The notes under the pieces were generated by a model that saw only the letters and a program-made list of their open reading frames with translations, did not search any database and was not told the origin of the DNA. A stretch of 64,000 nt of DNA. Source: Clostridiales bacterium. Lineage in GTDB: Bacteria; Bacillota; Clostridia; Lachnospirales; Cellulosilyticaceae. Location of the stretch: positions 1 to 64,000 of the forward strand of contig DYCF01000013.1 in the NCBI GenBank assembly GCA_019418225.1, in the 5' to 3' direction. Shown one piece after another: positions 27,418 to 35,780 of this stretch. How positions within the stretch are numbered: position 1 is the stretch's first letter; each line of letters begins with the position of its first letter. The position numbers and the translations under genes are program-made.

Positions 27418-27843
27418 TTATTCACCAAATCCGCCTTCAAAGGCTACTTGAGCTGTTTTGTCTTTCTTTTGTTTTACATAAAGATAGAATGTTCCTACAC
27501 CTTCTTCATCTCCGAAGTCTTCTGTATAGTCTACTACAAAGGCATTTGGAAATGTAATTTGTCTTACAACTTGAGATGCTGCAATTACATCAATCACAAT
27601 GTTACGGTAGCAGTCTGCATCCTCTGCACGTACAAGTGACCATTGTGCAAGTTTAATAGTTTGGTCAGCTTCCTCACCATCTACTGCTGCTAAAATTTTT
27701 CCTGTTACCTTTAAAGTAACCCCTAAGTCTGTTGAACGTGCATTAGAGTCATCTGGTGTATCTGTTTTAAACTCTACTGTTTCAATGTTTTCTACGCCTA
27801 ATTCAATGGTGTCATTTCCTTCTACTTTTACTCTGAAACCCAT
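27418..27843 (-). CDS. Hcp-like tube protein 1
   Basis: 141 residues (MGFRVKVEGNDTIELGVEN, then FPNAFVVDYTEDFGDEEGVG). It follows the TssC-like gene by 48 nt behind AAAGGAGGAAGGAAT, one of the strongest ribosome-binding sites in the operon, which fits a highly expressed structural subunit. The order TssB, TssC, Hcp is the classic one for contractile sheath and tube genes. The sequence itself is far from proteobacterial Hcp. Confidence 0.6.
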   Translation of the reverse strand: MGFRVKVEGNDTIELGVENIETVEFKTDTPDDSNARSTDLGVTLKVTGKILAAVDGEEADQTIKLAQWSLVRAEDADCYRNIVIDVIAASQVVRQITFPNAFVVDYTEDFGDEEGVGTFYLYVKQKKDKTAQVAFEGGFGE

Positions 27844-27890
27844 ATTCCTTCCTCCTTTATTTTTTTATTTATTGGTAAAGGGTATAATCC

Positions 27891-29234
27891 CTATCCAATC
27901 TTACGTGTAATTTCCACTTCAAGATTTTTCACATTACCATTAAAGGTAATATCAATGTTACAAACTCCATTTTGATCATCAATAGCAAAGTTGATATCAT
28001 CGCCTTCTTGCATAATAGAGTTAATGAAGGCTTTGTTACCTGCCCACTTACTCTTTTGGCTGCTTGGATTATTGCTAAAGAATTTCACAATGTTATCTTG
28101 TTTAAAGTCATTACTGTGGAAACGTAAAATTCTTTCAATGTAGGTCGTTACAAGTGTCTTATAAATAGACTCGAAGTCATTACCTGCCATTTGCATACTT
28201 CTTGCTTTATAGACAGTAATTTGTCTTATATCTTTTCCGTCCACTTGGGCATTCTCAGAAGAGAAAATAAAGCCAAAGTTTTTACGGTTGATGGCATTTT
28301 TAATATTATTTGTGAATCCTGAAATTTCTTTTGCAAGTGTTGTTGTGGTACGAAGGGCATGATCAGCTGACTCAATATCATAACGTACACCTGGATAGTC
28401 ATAAGTTGTATTGCGATAACGATCTTTTAAATACTCTGGGCATTGGTAAGCAGCTACAAGACCAGCTGCAATATAAGCAGCGCCAATGTAAACTCCTTCA
28501 ATCCAAAGTTTTAAGATATCTTCTTTTTCTTTAGAAAGCTCTGCAACACCTTCTTCTGTCATATACATACGTTTATCTAACACAAGACCAGATTTGTCTT
28601 TTGGAATAACTGTGAAGTTTGGTAAACATGGTACAGCAAACTCACTATATTCTTTACGTGTAAGTGGCATACATTTATCAATAAATCTGTCCACACCTTC
28701 TGTAGCTACATAATTAAAGGTTGTCTCTTCCCCTGTTTGGAAGTTAAAGAAGGTTTGTACACGATAGCTTTTCATCACAGTCAATAAAGTTGCCAATGTT
28801 TCCATGCTATTTACATCTGTTTTTTCTACCTTTTCATTGCCTTTGAAACGTGAACGTTTAAGTTTAGCTCCACTTGCACCAGAGATTTCCACAGATGGGA
28901 AGATGCTAAACCAAATGGTATTAGTAAAATCATTTTTATCATTGACTGTATTTAAATAAGTTACAAGTCTTGGTAGGTTGTTAGCTTTTACCATCATATC
29001 AGGTTTGATATTTGTAATAAGCAGTGATGGTAACATGCCTTTGGCTTTAACTTGATATTGTTCAAAGAACATTTTTACCCCAAGCATTTTTTCAATAAGT
29101 GGTTTTACTGCTTTTACAAAGTCATCTTTTGCATTTTTGTAAAACTCAAGATAGTTATTGTAGTTGCTTACTTCCACTGCCATATCAATTTTACTTTCCA
29201 TGGTAGAAGTCAGTGGACAGAATGTTCTTACCAC
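27891..29234 (-). CDS. TssC/VipB-like sheath protein
   Basis: 447 residues. The layout follows TssC: an N-terminal helical start, a core strand region (TIWFSIFPSVEISG), FAVPCLPNFTVIPKDKSG and an Ala-rich helix (GVYIGAAYIAAGLVAAYQ). It ends with a TssC-like handshake region in which YIERILRFHSNDF is followed by a terminal strand pair (NIDITFNGNVKNLEVEI). It starts 12 nt after the TssB-like gene and is followed by the Hcp-like genes. Sheath subunits polymerise with TssB around the tube and contract. The homology is remote and judged by eye. Confidence 0.6.
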   Translation of the reverse strand: MVRTFCPLTSTMESKIDMAVEVSNYNNYLEFYKNAKDDFVKAVKPLIEKMLGVKMFFEQYQVKAKGMLPSLLITNIKPDMMVKANNLPRLVTYLNTVNDKNDFTNTIWFSIFPSVEISGASGAKLKRSRFKGNEKVEKTDVNSMETLATLLTVMKSYRVQTFFNFQTGEETTFNYVATEGVDRFIDKCMPLTRKEYSEFAVPCLPNFTVIPKDKSGLVLDKRMYMTEEGVAELSKEKEDILKLWIEGVYIGAAYIAAGLVAAYQCPEYLKDRYRNTTYDYPGVRYDIESADHALRTTTTLAKEISGFTNNIKNAINRKNFGFIFSSENAQVDGKDIRQITVYKARSMQMAGNDFESIYKTLVTTYIERILRFHSNDFKQDNIVKFFSNNPSSQKSKWAGNKAFINSIMQEGDDINFAIDDQNGVCNIDITFNGNVKNLEVEITRKIG

Positions 29235-29246
29235 TAATTCTCTTAC

Positions 29247-30056
29247 TTAATCAGAAGCTTCTTCTTCATTAAGCGCATCATAATCTTCTCTAAAAGCTTC
29301 AATAAGTGCTGTATTTGCCCCATCATCTACAACCATTAAGGCATTGTTTTCTTCTTTTGGTGCTTCTAAAATTTTAAGTTCCCCATTTTCCCCCATACTG
29401 AGCACACCAATTTTAAGCTGTTCGCCATTATTACCTGTATTGTCATCCCCTAATAAAAGTCTTGTTTTAATATCTTCAATAGCAAGAGGTAACATGGCCA
29501 TAATATTGTTATAGTTATTGCTTGCTTGTTCAAACATATAGTTAAGCTTGTCCCCTAAATCTAATTTTTTAGGATCTTCTTCATCTAATGCTTCATATTG
29601 ACTATGTACATATTGAATTTCTTTACGTGATTGACGAATATCTTCCATTACCTTTTTAGGTGAGATCATATCTAAGATGTTTTCAAATTTAAAATCTACG
29701 TTAGCAATACCTTGTGCTCTTTTTGTTTCAATGAGTGTAAAGAGCATTTTTAGAAAATCATTTTCCATTGTAATTGGAATTTCTGTCACATAGTTTTCTG
29801 GCAGGTTCTCTGGTTTTTTTAAGGTATAAACTACTTTTTGATTGTTGGCATTATAAAATGAATACACCACAGGTGCAAACTTATCTAAGAACTCATCAAA
29901 GCTTCTTACCAACAGCATTTCATTAATTTCTTTGATTTTGTCATCATTTAAACTATCAATGCCCTTTGTATCCCCTATTAAGGTAATAAGGTCTAATTTT
30001 TCTGGATTAATTTCTTCAAATAAAATGGTGCGGTTAGTTTGTTCAATAATCTCCAT
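29247..30056 (-). CDS. TssB/VipA-like sheath protein with C-terminal extension
   Basis: 269 residues. The stretch LDLITLIGDTKGID followed by LLVRSFDEFLDKFAPVVYSF parallels the TssB pattern, a Gly-Asp strand followed by a phrase of the form 'NFNEVLEGIAP'. The next part (NDFLKMLFTLIETKRAQ) corresponds to the region that contacts TssC. TssB proteins are usually about 160-180 residues; this one has about 80 more, ending in an acidic tail (DYDALNEEEASD). It is the first sheath gene after the VWA gene and lies 12 nt before the TssC-like gene. Confidence 0.55.
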   Translation of the reverse strand: MEIIEQTNRTILFEEINPEKLDLITLIGDTKGIDSLNDDKIKEINEMLLVRSFDEFLDKFAPVVYSFYNANNQKVVYTLKKPENLPENYVTEIPITMENDFLKMLFTLIETKRAQGIANVDFKFENILDMISPKKVMEDIRQSRKEIQYVHSQYEALDEEDPKKLDLGDKLNYMFEQASNNYNNIMAMLPLAIEDIKTRLLLGDDNTGNNGEQLKIGVLSMGENGELKILEAPKEENNALMVVDDGANTALIEAFREDYDALNEEEASD

Positions 30057-30111
30057 TTAATCCCTCTTTTCTCATGAATGTAATAATTTATACTCAAAAC
30101 TCTATAACCAA

Positions 30112-32121
30112 CTAGCTTCTTGCAGATACAAAATGGATTTCCAAATCGTAGCTTTCATCTGCTGCTGTAATATATAGCTTGCTTCCATAAGCTATAGAGT
30201 ATTTAAGTTTGCGACATGCAATAGAAGATCCAATCATCACCGCATTTTGACTTTCATGGCTAAAAACAATTTGTCTGTCAAAACCTGGCTCAAAGTAAAT
30301 ATGTTTGGCTTCTATTTCTTCAATCTTATACCCGGCACCTTCTAACAAATCATTTAGCGTAATTTTGTGAGGTGCCATCTGGAAGAATGAAAAAGTAAGT
30401 GGTTCAATTTCTATATCCTCTGGCGTTTTTGTAAAATATACATTGATTTTTCCTGAATAAACAGGCTTAGGTGCATTCATTTTCTTACGCAAAATATAAG
30501 CGATGACACCTATGATTGCCAGTAATATACAAGCGCTTATTATTAAAGTAATGGGCAAATAATAACGCCAAACAGGTAGTACAGCAATTTCTGAAAGCTG
30601 ACTAATTGCCGTTTCTCCCTCTTCATCTGTTGCAACAACTTTAAAACTTATTTCCCCAATATGTTTAGGTGTTAAAGTAAGTTCATTATGATTTAGTTCA
30701 TAATGCAAGCTATCTCCTTCAACTGCCATCAAGCTATATGTAAGTGGATCCCCATTAGGATCACTAAAATACTCATCTAAATTAAAAGTATCTTTTTCGC
30801 CCATTATGCAATATTTCTCTTGAATATTAAGGTTACCTATGGGCTTTGCATTGACACATTTAAAAGCAATGTCTTCTACTTTGAACGCATAATGGTTTTC
30901 TTTAAGTTCATAATCCATACCATAGTTGCCTACTTTATTTAGTGCTAATTCACCTATCAGCTTACCTTGTGCATATTTCATCTGCGGATTGCTTTGCACT
31001 TCCCCTTGGTCATCGTAAACTGTGGCCAACGAATTAAAGCGTTTATAAAAATTTTCATCTGCAATGCTCTCACCTGTACTATTTTCAACAAAATATGCTG
31101 TAAATGGCGACGTCACATTTTTACCTGCTTCACTGGGTACTTCTACTTTAAAATCCACATCCTGATAAAGTAAGAGGTAAACTTTAATGGCCTCACCTGA
31201 CTGCGTGCGATATTGCAGCTTCACATTATTTTCCTGGGGTGCGTTGATTTTACACGTAAAGTAATACTTTGCCTGGCTAAAATCGACCTCTTGTCCAGAA
31301 TAAAAGATATTTGCTTCCTTCAAAGGCGCAGAAGAAACAAGTAAGACATTGACCTCGCTGGTATATTCACTTTCAAAAGGAATCTCTATCGTTTGAAGCC
31401 CGCCAGAAGCTAAACTTGCCGCAACCGGTACAACTGTCGACATCGTATACTTTTGCAAAATTGTATTAAATATCTCTACTAAATCTCCTGCTTCATTTGC
31501 TAAGTAAGCATTTCCCCCCGTACTATTTGAAAGGGTTTCTAAACATGATGTTTCACCATCAAAGTTTTCACCAAAGGCAATTGTATAAATGGGGATATTT
31601 TGCGCCTGACACTTTTGAGCGGATTGATTCATATCCTCATAGCAATCCTCTATGGTTCTGCCTGTATGCACGTAACTTAAATCAGGTTCTCCATCTGAAA
31701 TCAAAATGATTACTGACTGCTTATTATTACTTTTACTTAATAAGCTCTCAGCCTTTTTTAGTGCTAAACCAATATCCGTACTTCCTGAACGCCCAATATT
31801 GCTTAATTTGTTTTTAATAATCTTACGATTACTTTTTTCTGCTAAACTTATAGGCTCACTATAAGCAAGGATTGTATGATTATAAGCTACAAACCCTACA
31901 TTGCTCTTCTTTGAAAAAGCTTCATCTACAAAAGCTTCTATCATACTTAATCCCATCTTTTCTTTGTCATTGCTATTCATGGAATTACTATAGTCCACTA
32001 CAAACATAATGTTTAAGTCATTTTGGCTATACGTAAAGGTTGCTAATTGTTCCGCCCAACAGTTTATAGAAAGCATAATGAAACAAATCACAAAAATACC
32101 CAATCTACTTTTTTTCCCCAT
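30112..32121 (-). CDS. Membrane VWA-domain protein
   Basis: 669 residues from the ATG at 32121, behind AAAGGTGAGCG; a longer frame from 32193 lacks a site. There is a signal peptide (about 1-23, IFVICFIMLSINCWAEQ) and a VWA domain with an intact MIDAS: DYSNS at 43-47, a GSTDIG threonine and ISDGEPD. Beta-sandwich domains follow (YFSDPNGDPLTYSL is cadherin/Ig-like), then one membrane segment near 521-545 (LPITLIISACILLAIIGV) and a cytoplasmic tail of about 100 residues. The bulk would lie outside the membrane. As first gene of the operon it may be the envelope anchor or a surface contact sensor. Confidence 0.8.
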   Translation of the reverse strand: MGKKSRLGIFVICFIMLSINCWAEQLATFTYSQNDLNIMFVVDYSNSMNSNDKEKMGLSMIEAFVDEAFSKKSNVGFVAYNHTILAYSEPISLAEKSNRKIIKNKLSNIGRSGSTDIGLALKKAESLLSKSNNKQSVIILISDGEPDLSYVHTGRTIEDCYEDMNQSAQKCQAQNIPIYTIAFGENFDGETSCLETLSNSTGGNAYLANEAGDLVEIFNTILQKYTMSTVVPVAASLASGGLQTIEIPFESEYTSEVNVLLVSSAPLKEANIFYSGQEVDFSQAKYYFTCKINAPQENNVKLQYRTQSGEAIKVYLLLYQDVDFKVEVPSEAGKNVTSPFTAYFVENSTGESIADENFYKRFNSLATVYDDQGEVQSNPQMKYAQGKLIGELALNKVGNYGMDYELKENHYAFKVEDIAFKCVNAKPIGNLNIQEKYCIMGEKDTFNLDEYFSDPNGDPLTYSLMAVEGDSLHYELNHNELTLTPKHIGEISFKVVATDEEGETAISQLSEIAVLPVWRYYLPITLIISACILLAIIGVIAYILRKKMNAPKPVYSGKINVYFTKTPEDIEIEPLTFSFFQMAPHKITLNDLLEGAGYKIEEIEAKHIYFEPGFDRQIVFSHESQNAVMIGSSIACRKLKYSIAYGSKLYITAADESYDLEIHFVSARS

Positions 32122-32162
32122 ATATCGCTCACCTTTTATTTTTATTTTTTGTTTTTTATATC

Positions 32163-32190
32163 TTACCATATATTTGTTACCATATATTTG
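32163..32190. repeat. Two perfect tandem 14-bp repeats upstream of the operon start
   Basis: TTACCATATATTTG occurs twice in a row (32163-32176 and 32177-32190), 42 bp before the VWA start codon. Tandem 14-mers in a leader could be regulator half-sites or a slippage-prone tract. Confidence 0.7.
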
Positions 32191-32201
32191 CACATTTTAA
32201 T

Positions 32202-32216
32202 TTGTAATATTTACAA
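32202..32216. promoter_or_regulatory. Operator-like palindrome in the operon leader
   Basis: TTGTAA, TAT, TTACAA: a perfect 6-bp-arm inverted repeat between the terminator of the neighbouring gene and the tandem repeats. It is plausible as a repressor site for the contractile operon. The region is so AT-rich that -10-like hexamers are everywhere and I cannot choose a promoter. Confidence 0.35.
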
Positions 32217-32284
32217 TTTATTTTATTTTTTATTATTTTTATTAGATTTATATAATTCAAAATACAAAAATTATATAAACCTAT

Positions 32285-32346
32285 ACAAAAAAATAAGAGT
32301 TATTCTTGCACTACAGATTAAAAAATAGTACAAAAATAACTCTTAT
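32285..32346 (-). terminator. Rho-independent terminator of the secreted-protein gene
   Basis: Arms at 32293-32304 and 32335-32346 (ATAAGAGTTATT and complement), extended inward by TTTGTACTA/TAGTGCAAG with G-U pairs, then ATTTTTTTG on the minus strand. It lies 12 nt after the stop at 32358 and insulates the contractile operon from it. Confidence 0.85.
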
Positions 32347-32357
32347 CATATTTCTAC

Positions 32358-34652
32358 TTACCAACAGCTTTTTGGAATAAAGCCAATTAACGTTGGTGCT
32401 GCTGAACCATTTGGCAACATATATTCTAAGGTTACTGTTTCACCCTTTTTAATTATACCAACTGTTACAGCTTTTGTTGTTGTACCTGAGAAGGTTCCTT
32501 CTAAAGGCATATTATATACATCATTGTTCCATTTGATGGCACCTTTGAAAGTCCCACCACGATTGTTTAAGATAACACCCGTATCTTCTGTTGCGGTCAC
32601 TGTTAAATAATAGGAAACACCAAAGTTTCCTGCATTTTCAACATAACTCATGTCACGTTGGTCATAACCTGTTACCCATTCTCCTGAATTAGCAATACCT
32701 AAATTAAGCTTTTCTGGTTCATTACCATTTAATACAATATTGTAATTAAATGCAACTTTATCATATGTTCCACTAAAGTGTGAACCATCTGCCGGATAAT
32801 AAATCAGTTGATTAAGGCTATTTAAATCTTGATCACTATTAAGGGCTGCTACAACAAAAGTTACTTCTCCTGTCGCTTGTACATCTACATGTCCTGTAAT
32901 GCACTGACCATATAACCAGTTCTTTTCATACATATATTTACTTTCTCCTGGGGCAAGTGTAATTGTTTCTGGTGGTACCCCCTTATAATAGGCTTCTAAT
33001 GCCACTTGACCTGCTCGAAGTGTATCAGCTACTGGCCCTTTAAATACTTTATCAGTTAAAGTAACAGTTATTGGTTGTGTTGTATCATTACGCATAATGA
33101 CTGCAAGACGCTGCGTTTTACCTGCATCTGGAATTTCACTTACATGGTGGATAAGAAGTCGCCCATTTCCTTGCATTTTATCTTGATATAAAATCCCTTC
33201 ACCTTTTACCATTTCTGGTGAATCACTCATAATCAGTGTCCCTGATACAGCAGTTTTATCTAATACTGTGACATCTTTATAATTTAGGTAATTTGTATTT
33301 TGGAAGTTATCAATCCATCCACCTATTTTTCCTTCTGTAAAGCGATAAGCAAGCTCACTCATTTTAACTTCGCTTGTAATATGTACACGCGTTTCTACAC
33401 CTTCACTGCGATTGCCATAAGCATCATCTAAATAAAGCGTAATAATATAATCTCCTTCATTAAAGAGAACATCTGGCTTTCCTAAAGTAGCACGATTAGG
33501 CGCTTCGCTACTACTACGGTATGTCCATTTTCCTTCTTTTACTGTTTCCCATGTTTCATTATCATATGTATAAGTAAATTCTAATTTTTCCCCTTGTGCA
33601 TAGTTAGATTTTTTTGCTGTAAGACCTGTAATAACTGGGGCTTTATTTTCTTCAATTGTAATGGTTTCATAAGTCCAATCACTCCATAACCCTCTACTAT
33701 CTTGTACTTGAAGACCTATCACATAAGTCCCTGCACGTGGTGTTTTAAAAATGTTACTTAAATTTTTATTCGTAACTGTTTTTTCACCTACTACACTCCA
33801 GAGCTGATCTACAATTGTATCACCATCTGGATCTATACTTGTATTTGTTACTGCAACCACTTGTCCTGCCGTATAAGTCTGCGGAAAGCTAAAACTTGCT
33901 ACTGGCTTTTCATTTGGCTTTTCTTCTTCGTCAGGTATAATAACCGGTACCTTTTCAGTTAATGTAATCACCTTTGTAATATTATCAAAGTCCACTTTAA
34001 TATCAAAAGCTTCACTAATAAAACGTACAGGTAAAAGTGTCACACCATCTTGAATAATCGGTGCAACTTCTAACTCTACTTCTAAACCATCAATCGTTGC
34101 CATTTTGCTGCCCACTGTCACCGTTACGACTGTCCCATTTTTAGTGATGGTCACTGTTTGTGTCTCACTGTTCCAATCTACCTGCGCCCCAACGACCTGA
34201 TTTGCTACAAAGCGTAGTGGTAAAAGTGTGGTATTTTGAATAACTGTTGGTGGACTTAATAAGCTCATCTCTTCCCCATTTACAAGAGCTTTTGTTGTAT
34301 TCAATGTTAATACTACTTCATTCCCCTTATTGAGTACACTGTTGTCCGTTTGATCCTCTACAGGTATATGTATATCTGACTCTTCAGCATTATCATCTGT
34401 CATTGTATTATCCAGTGGGTTATTATCGGTGGTTGCATTATGATCAGCCTCATTACTTTTATCACCGTTATCCTCTGCTACTTCCTCTTGCGTATTTGCT
34501 ACTGCTTCTGTACTGCTTTGGGTTGCTACTAGCCCATCCTGAGCTACTGTAGCTATTTCTGTTTGTACTGATTCTAACGCTTCTTGTGCATATAAACTGC
34601 TGTTAAGCACAAGACTCGCCATAATCAGCGTACTCATCCATTTATGTTTCAT
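32358..34652 (-). CDS. Secreted protein with copper-amine-oxidase N-terminal and PKD-like domains
   Basis: 764 residues. A signal peptide (MSTLIMASLVLNSSLYAQEA) is followed by an acidic low-complexity linker to about 105. Then comes a copper-amine-oxidase N-terminal ('stalk') domain (KALVNGEEMSLLSPP, NTTLLPLRFVANQVVGAQVD, VTLLPVRFISEAFDIKVDF), common in clostridial surface proteins. Two PKD-like beta domains follow (NTSIDPDGDTIVDQLWSV and the next repeat). The last 300 residues are a beta-rich region I do not recognise. The ATG follows GAGGAGAACAT, and the gene is flanked by terminators on both sides, so it is monocistronic. It is probably a cell-wall or matrix protein. Confidence 0.75.
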   Translation of the reverse strand: MKHKWMSTLIMASLVLNSSLYAQEALESVQTEIATVAQDGLVATQSSTEAVANTQEEVAEDNGDKSNEADHNATTDNNPLDNTMTDDNAEESDIHIPVEDQTDNSVLNKGNEVVLTLNTTKALVNGEEMSLLSPPTVIQNTTLLPLRFVANQVVGAQVDWNSETQTVTITKNGTVVTVTVGSKMATIDGLEVELEVAPIIQDGVTLLPVRFISEAFDIKVDFDNITKVITLTEKVPVIIPDEEEKPNEKPVASFSFPQTYTAGQVVAVTNTSIDPDGDTIVDQLWSVVGEKTVTNKNLSNIFKTPRAGTYVIGLQVQDSRGLWSDWTYETITIEENKAPVITGLTAKKSNYAQGEKLEFTYTYDNETWETVKEGKWTYRSSSEAPNRATLGKPDVLFNEGDYIITLYLDDAYGNRSEGVETRVHITSEVKMSELAYRFTEGKIGGWIDNFQNTNYLNYKDVTVLDKTAVSGTLIMSDSPEMVKGEGILYQDKMQGNGRLLIHHVSEIPDAGKTQRLAVIMRNDTTQPITVTLTDKVFKGPVADTLRAGQVALEAYYKGVPPETITLAPGESKYMYEKNWLYGQCITGHVDVQATGEVTFVVAALNSDQDLNSLNQLIYYPADGSHFSGTYDKVAFNYNIVLNGNEPEKLNLGIANSGEWVTGYDQRDMSYVENAGNFGVSYYLTVTATEDTGVILNNRGGTFKGAIKWNNDVYNMPLEGTFSGTTTKAVTVGIIKKGETVTLEYMLPNGSAAPTLIGFIPKSCW

Positions 34653-34699
34653 ATGTTCTCCTCTTATAAAACTTTTATATTTATCGCTTACTGTGCTTT

Positions 34700-34705
34700 A
34701 TTATA
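34700..34705 (-). promoter_or_regulatory. Candidate -10 box for the secreted-protein gene
   Basis: TATAAT on the minus strand, 48 nt before the start codon at 34652. The -35 side is AT-rich (TTTAAA-like) and not a good consensus. Confidence 0.35.
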
Positions 34706-34795
34706 ACATAGCTTTACTTTATTTTAAAATTTTATATGGAGATATTAATAATTTGTAATATAGGTGTAACTTTATCATATCTTTTGACACACAAA

Positions 34796-34844
34796 AATAA
34801 AGCTCTTCCTTCGTAAAGTCAACTTGCAAAGGAGGAGCTTTATT
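34796..34844 (-). terminator. Rho-independent terminator after the small-protein genes
   Basis: 16-nt arms at 34796-34811 and 34829-34844 with a single G-U pair and a 17-nt loop. It is followed by TTTTTGTG on the minus strand, and is AT-rich enough on the other side to work both ways. Confidence 0.8.
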
Positions 34845-34915
34845 TTATTTAATATCGCTAGCTCTCCATGACTGGAATACTACATGCTTCACTTTCTTGA
34901 AAAATATCCAGTCCG

Positions 34916-35053
34916 CTACTTCTTATTATCATTATGATTCCAATGCTTTTTAAAATCAGTAGTTTTTGTCCCAGGGTCTTTACATAATCCCCCTTTAGTT
35001 CTGCTCTTTTGTGAACCTTGCTGAGGGATGAGTTTTTTAGTTGCTTCATCCAT
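34916..35053 (-). CDS. Small lysine-rich protein (45 residues)
   Basis: Starts at ATG 35053, 7 nt after GGAGGTG, which overlaps the stop of the 42-residue gene upstream. The product begins MDEATKKLIPQQGSQKSRT and ends DFKKHWNHNDNKK; it is hydrophilic, with no membrane segment. Codon third positions are mostly A/T, as in neighbouring genes. A competing frame from ATG 35049 (63 residues, ending at 34858) is 11 nt from the same site and has less typical codon use, so I prefer this one. Function unknown. Confidence 0.55.
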   Translation of the reverse strand: MDEATKKLIPQQGSQKSRTKGGLCKDPGTKTTDFKKHWNHNDNKK

Positions 35054-35067
35054 TGTGATGCACCTCC

Positions 35068-35196
35068 TTATTGATGTTGTTTTTGCTTAATTGCATATCT
35101 TTCTCCTGTAGCTTGAGGTTGTTTTTTCTTTTCAGATTTAATAAACGCCTTATCTTGTGCAGGTGTAAAACTTGCAAAACCTTTATCTTTTGCCAT
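35068..35196 (-). CDS. Small lysine/glutamine-rich protein (42 residues)
   Basis: ATG at 35196 follows AAAGGAGCTAGAA. The product begins MAKDKGFASFTPAQDKAF and ends RYAIKQKQHQ, which is basic and probably disordered. Its stop codon forms the start of the next gene's ribosome-binding site (TAAGGAGG), so the two are translationally coupled. No known family; small basic proteins of this sort can be nucleic-acid associated or spore-related, but nothing here proves it. Confidence 0.6.
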   Translation of the reverse strand: MAKDKGFASFTPAQDKAFIKSEKKKQPQATGERYAIKQKQHQ

Positions 35197-35376
35197 TTTC
35201 TAGCTCCTTTACTATAAATAATCTCTTATATATTATTAAAAATAAGTGACTAAATTATTTATAATCCCTTAGACCTTTTTTTGGTATTCCTATTTCTTCT
35301 CATTTTTAACATAAGCCTACGCCTTTCCTCTTTATTTCTTTATAAATTTTAAAAAAGTACAAACACCAATTTTTGT

Positions 35377-35400
35377 CTCATTACATACACTAATAATGAG
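35377..35400. promoter_or_regulatory. Inverted repeat upstream of the sigma-like gene
   Basis: CTCATTA and TAATGAG separated by 10 nt, ending 24 nt before the start codon at 35424. A possible operator for the adjacent XRE-type regulator. Confidence 0.3.
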
Positions 35401-35423
35401 CCCTTTCTTATGGAGGTATGTCT

Positions 35424-35780
35424 ATGCTACCTTTATTCTGCTTTTCTTATTTTAGTAGCATTACTTCCTTTCCTCAACCGCTCAGTGCTGAAGAGGAAAA
35501 ATATTACTTAGAGCTTTATCAGCAGGGCAATGAAAACGCTAAAAATATTCTAATTGAACGCAATTTGAGGCTTGTGGCACACATCGTTAAAAAGTATAAT
35601 AACGTAAACACCGAAATGGATGATTTGATTTCTATTGGTACCATTGGCCTTATTAAAGGAATCACTTCTTTTGATGCGTCTAAATGTACCCGTCTTGCCA
35701 CATACGCTGCTAGGTGCATTGATAATGCTATATTCACACTACGGAAACATTTAAACATGAAGAAAAAGTGGACTGGCTAA
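35424..35780 (+). CDS. SigK-like sigma factor fragment (region 2 only)
   Basis: 118 residues from ATG 35424, 7 nt after GGAGG (an ATG at 35418 is too close to the site). FPQPLSAEEEKYYLEL, NLRLVAHIVKKYNN, DLISIGTIGLIKGI and LATYAARCIDNAI match sigma-K region 1.2-2. Normal SigK continues for another 110 residues with regions 3 and 4, which recognise the -35 element; here the frame stops at KKKWTG. It overlaps the HTH gene by 13 nt in the -1 frame. It could be a remnant, or a region-2 protein working with the HTH partner. Confidence 0.75.
   Translation: MLPLFCFSYFSSITSFPQPLSAEEEKYYLELYQQGNENAKNILIERNLRLVAHIVKKYNNVNTEMDDLISIGTIGLIKGITSFDASKCTRLATYAARCIDNAIFTLRKHLNMKKKWTG

Noticed and set aside
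34858..35049. 63-residue minus-strand frame
   Set aside because: It shares a ribosome-binding site with the 45-residue frame, but is 11 nt away from it and has less typical codon use. I kept it only as an alternative.
35424..35780. skin-type junction of an interrupted sigK
   Set aside because: The truncation runs past the usual skin crossover, the AATGA core reads AATGC, and no serine recombinase gene lies next to it.
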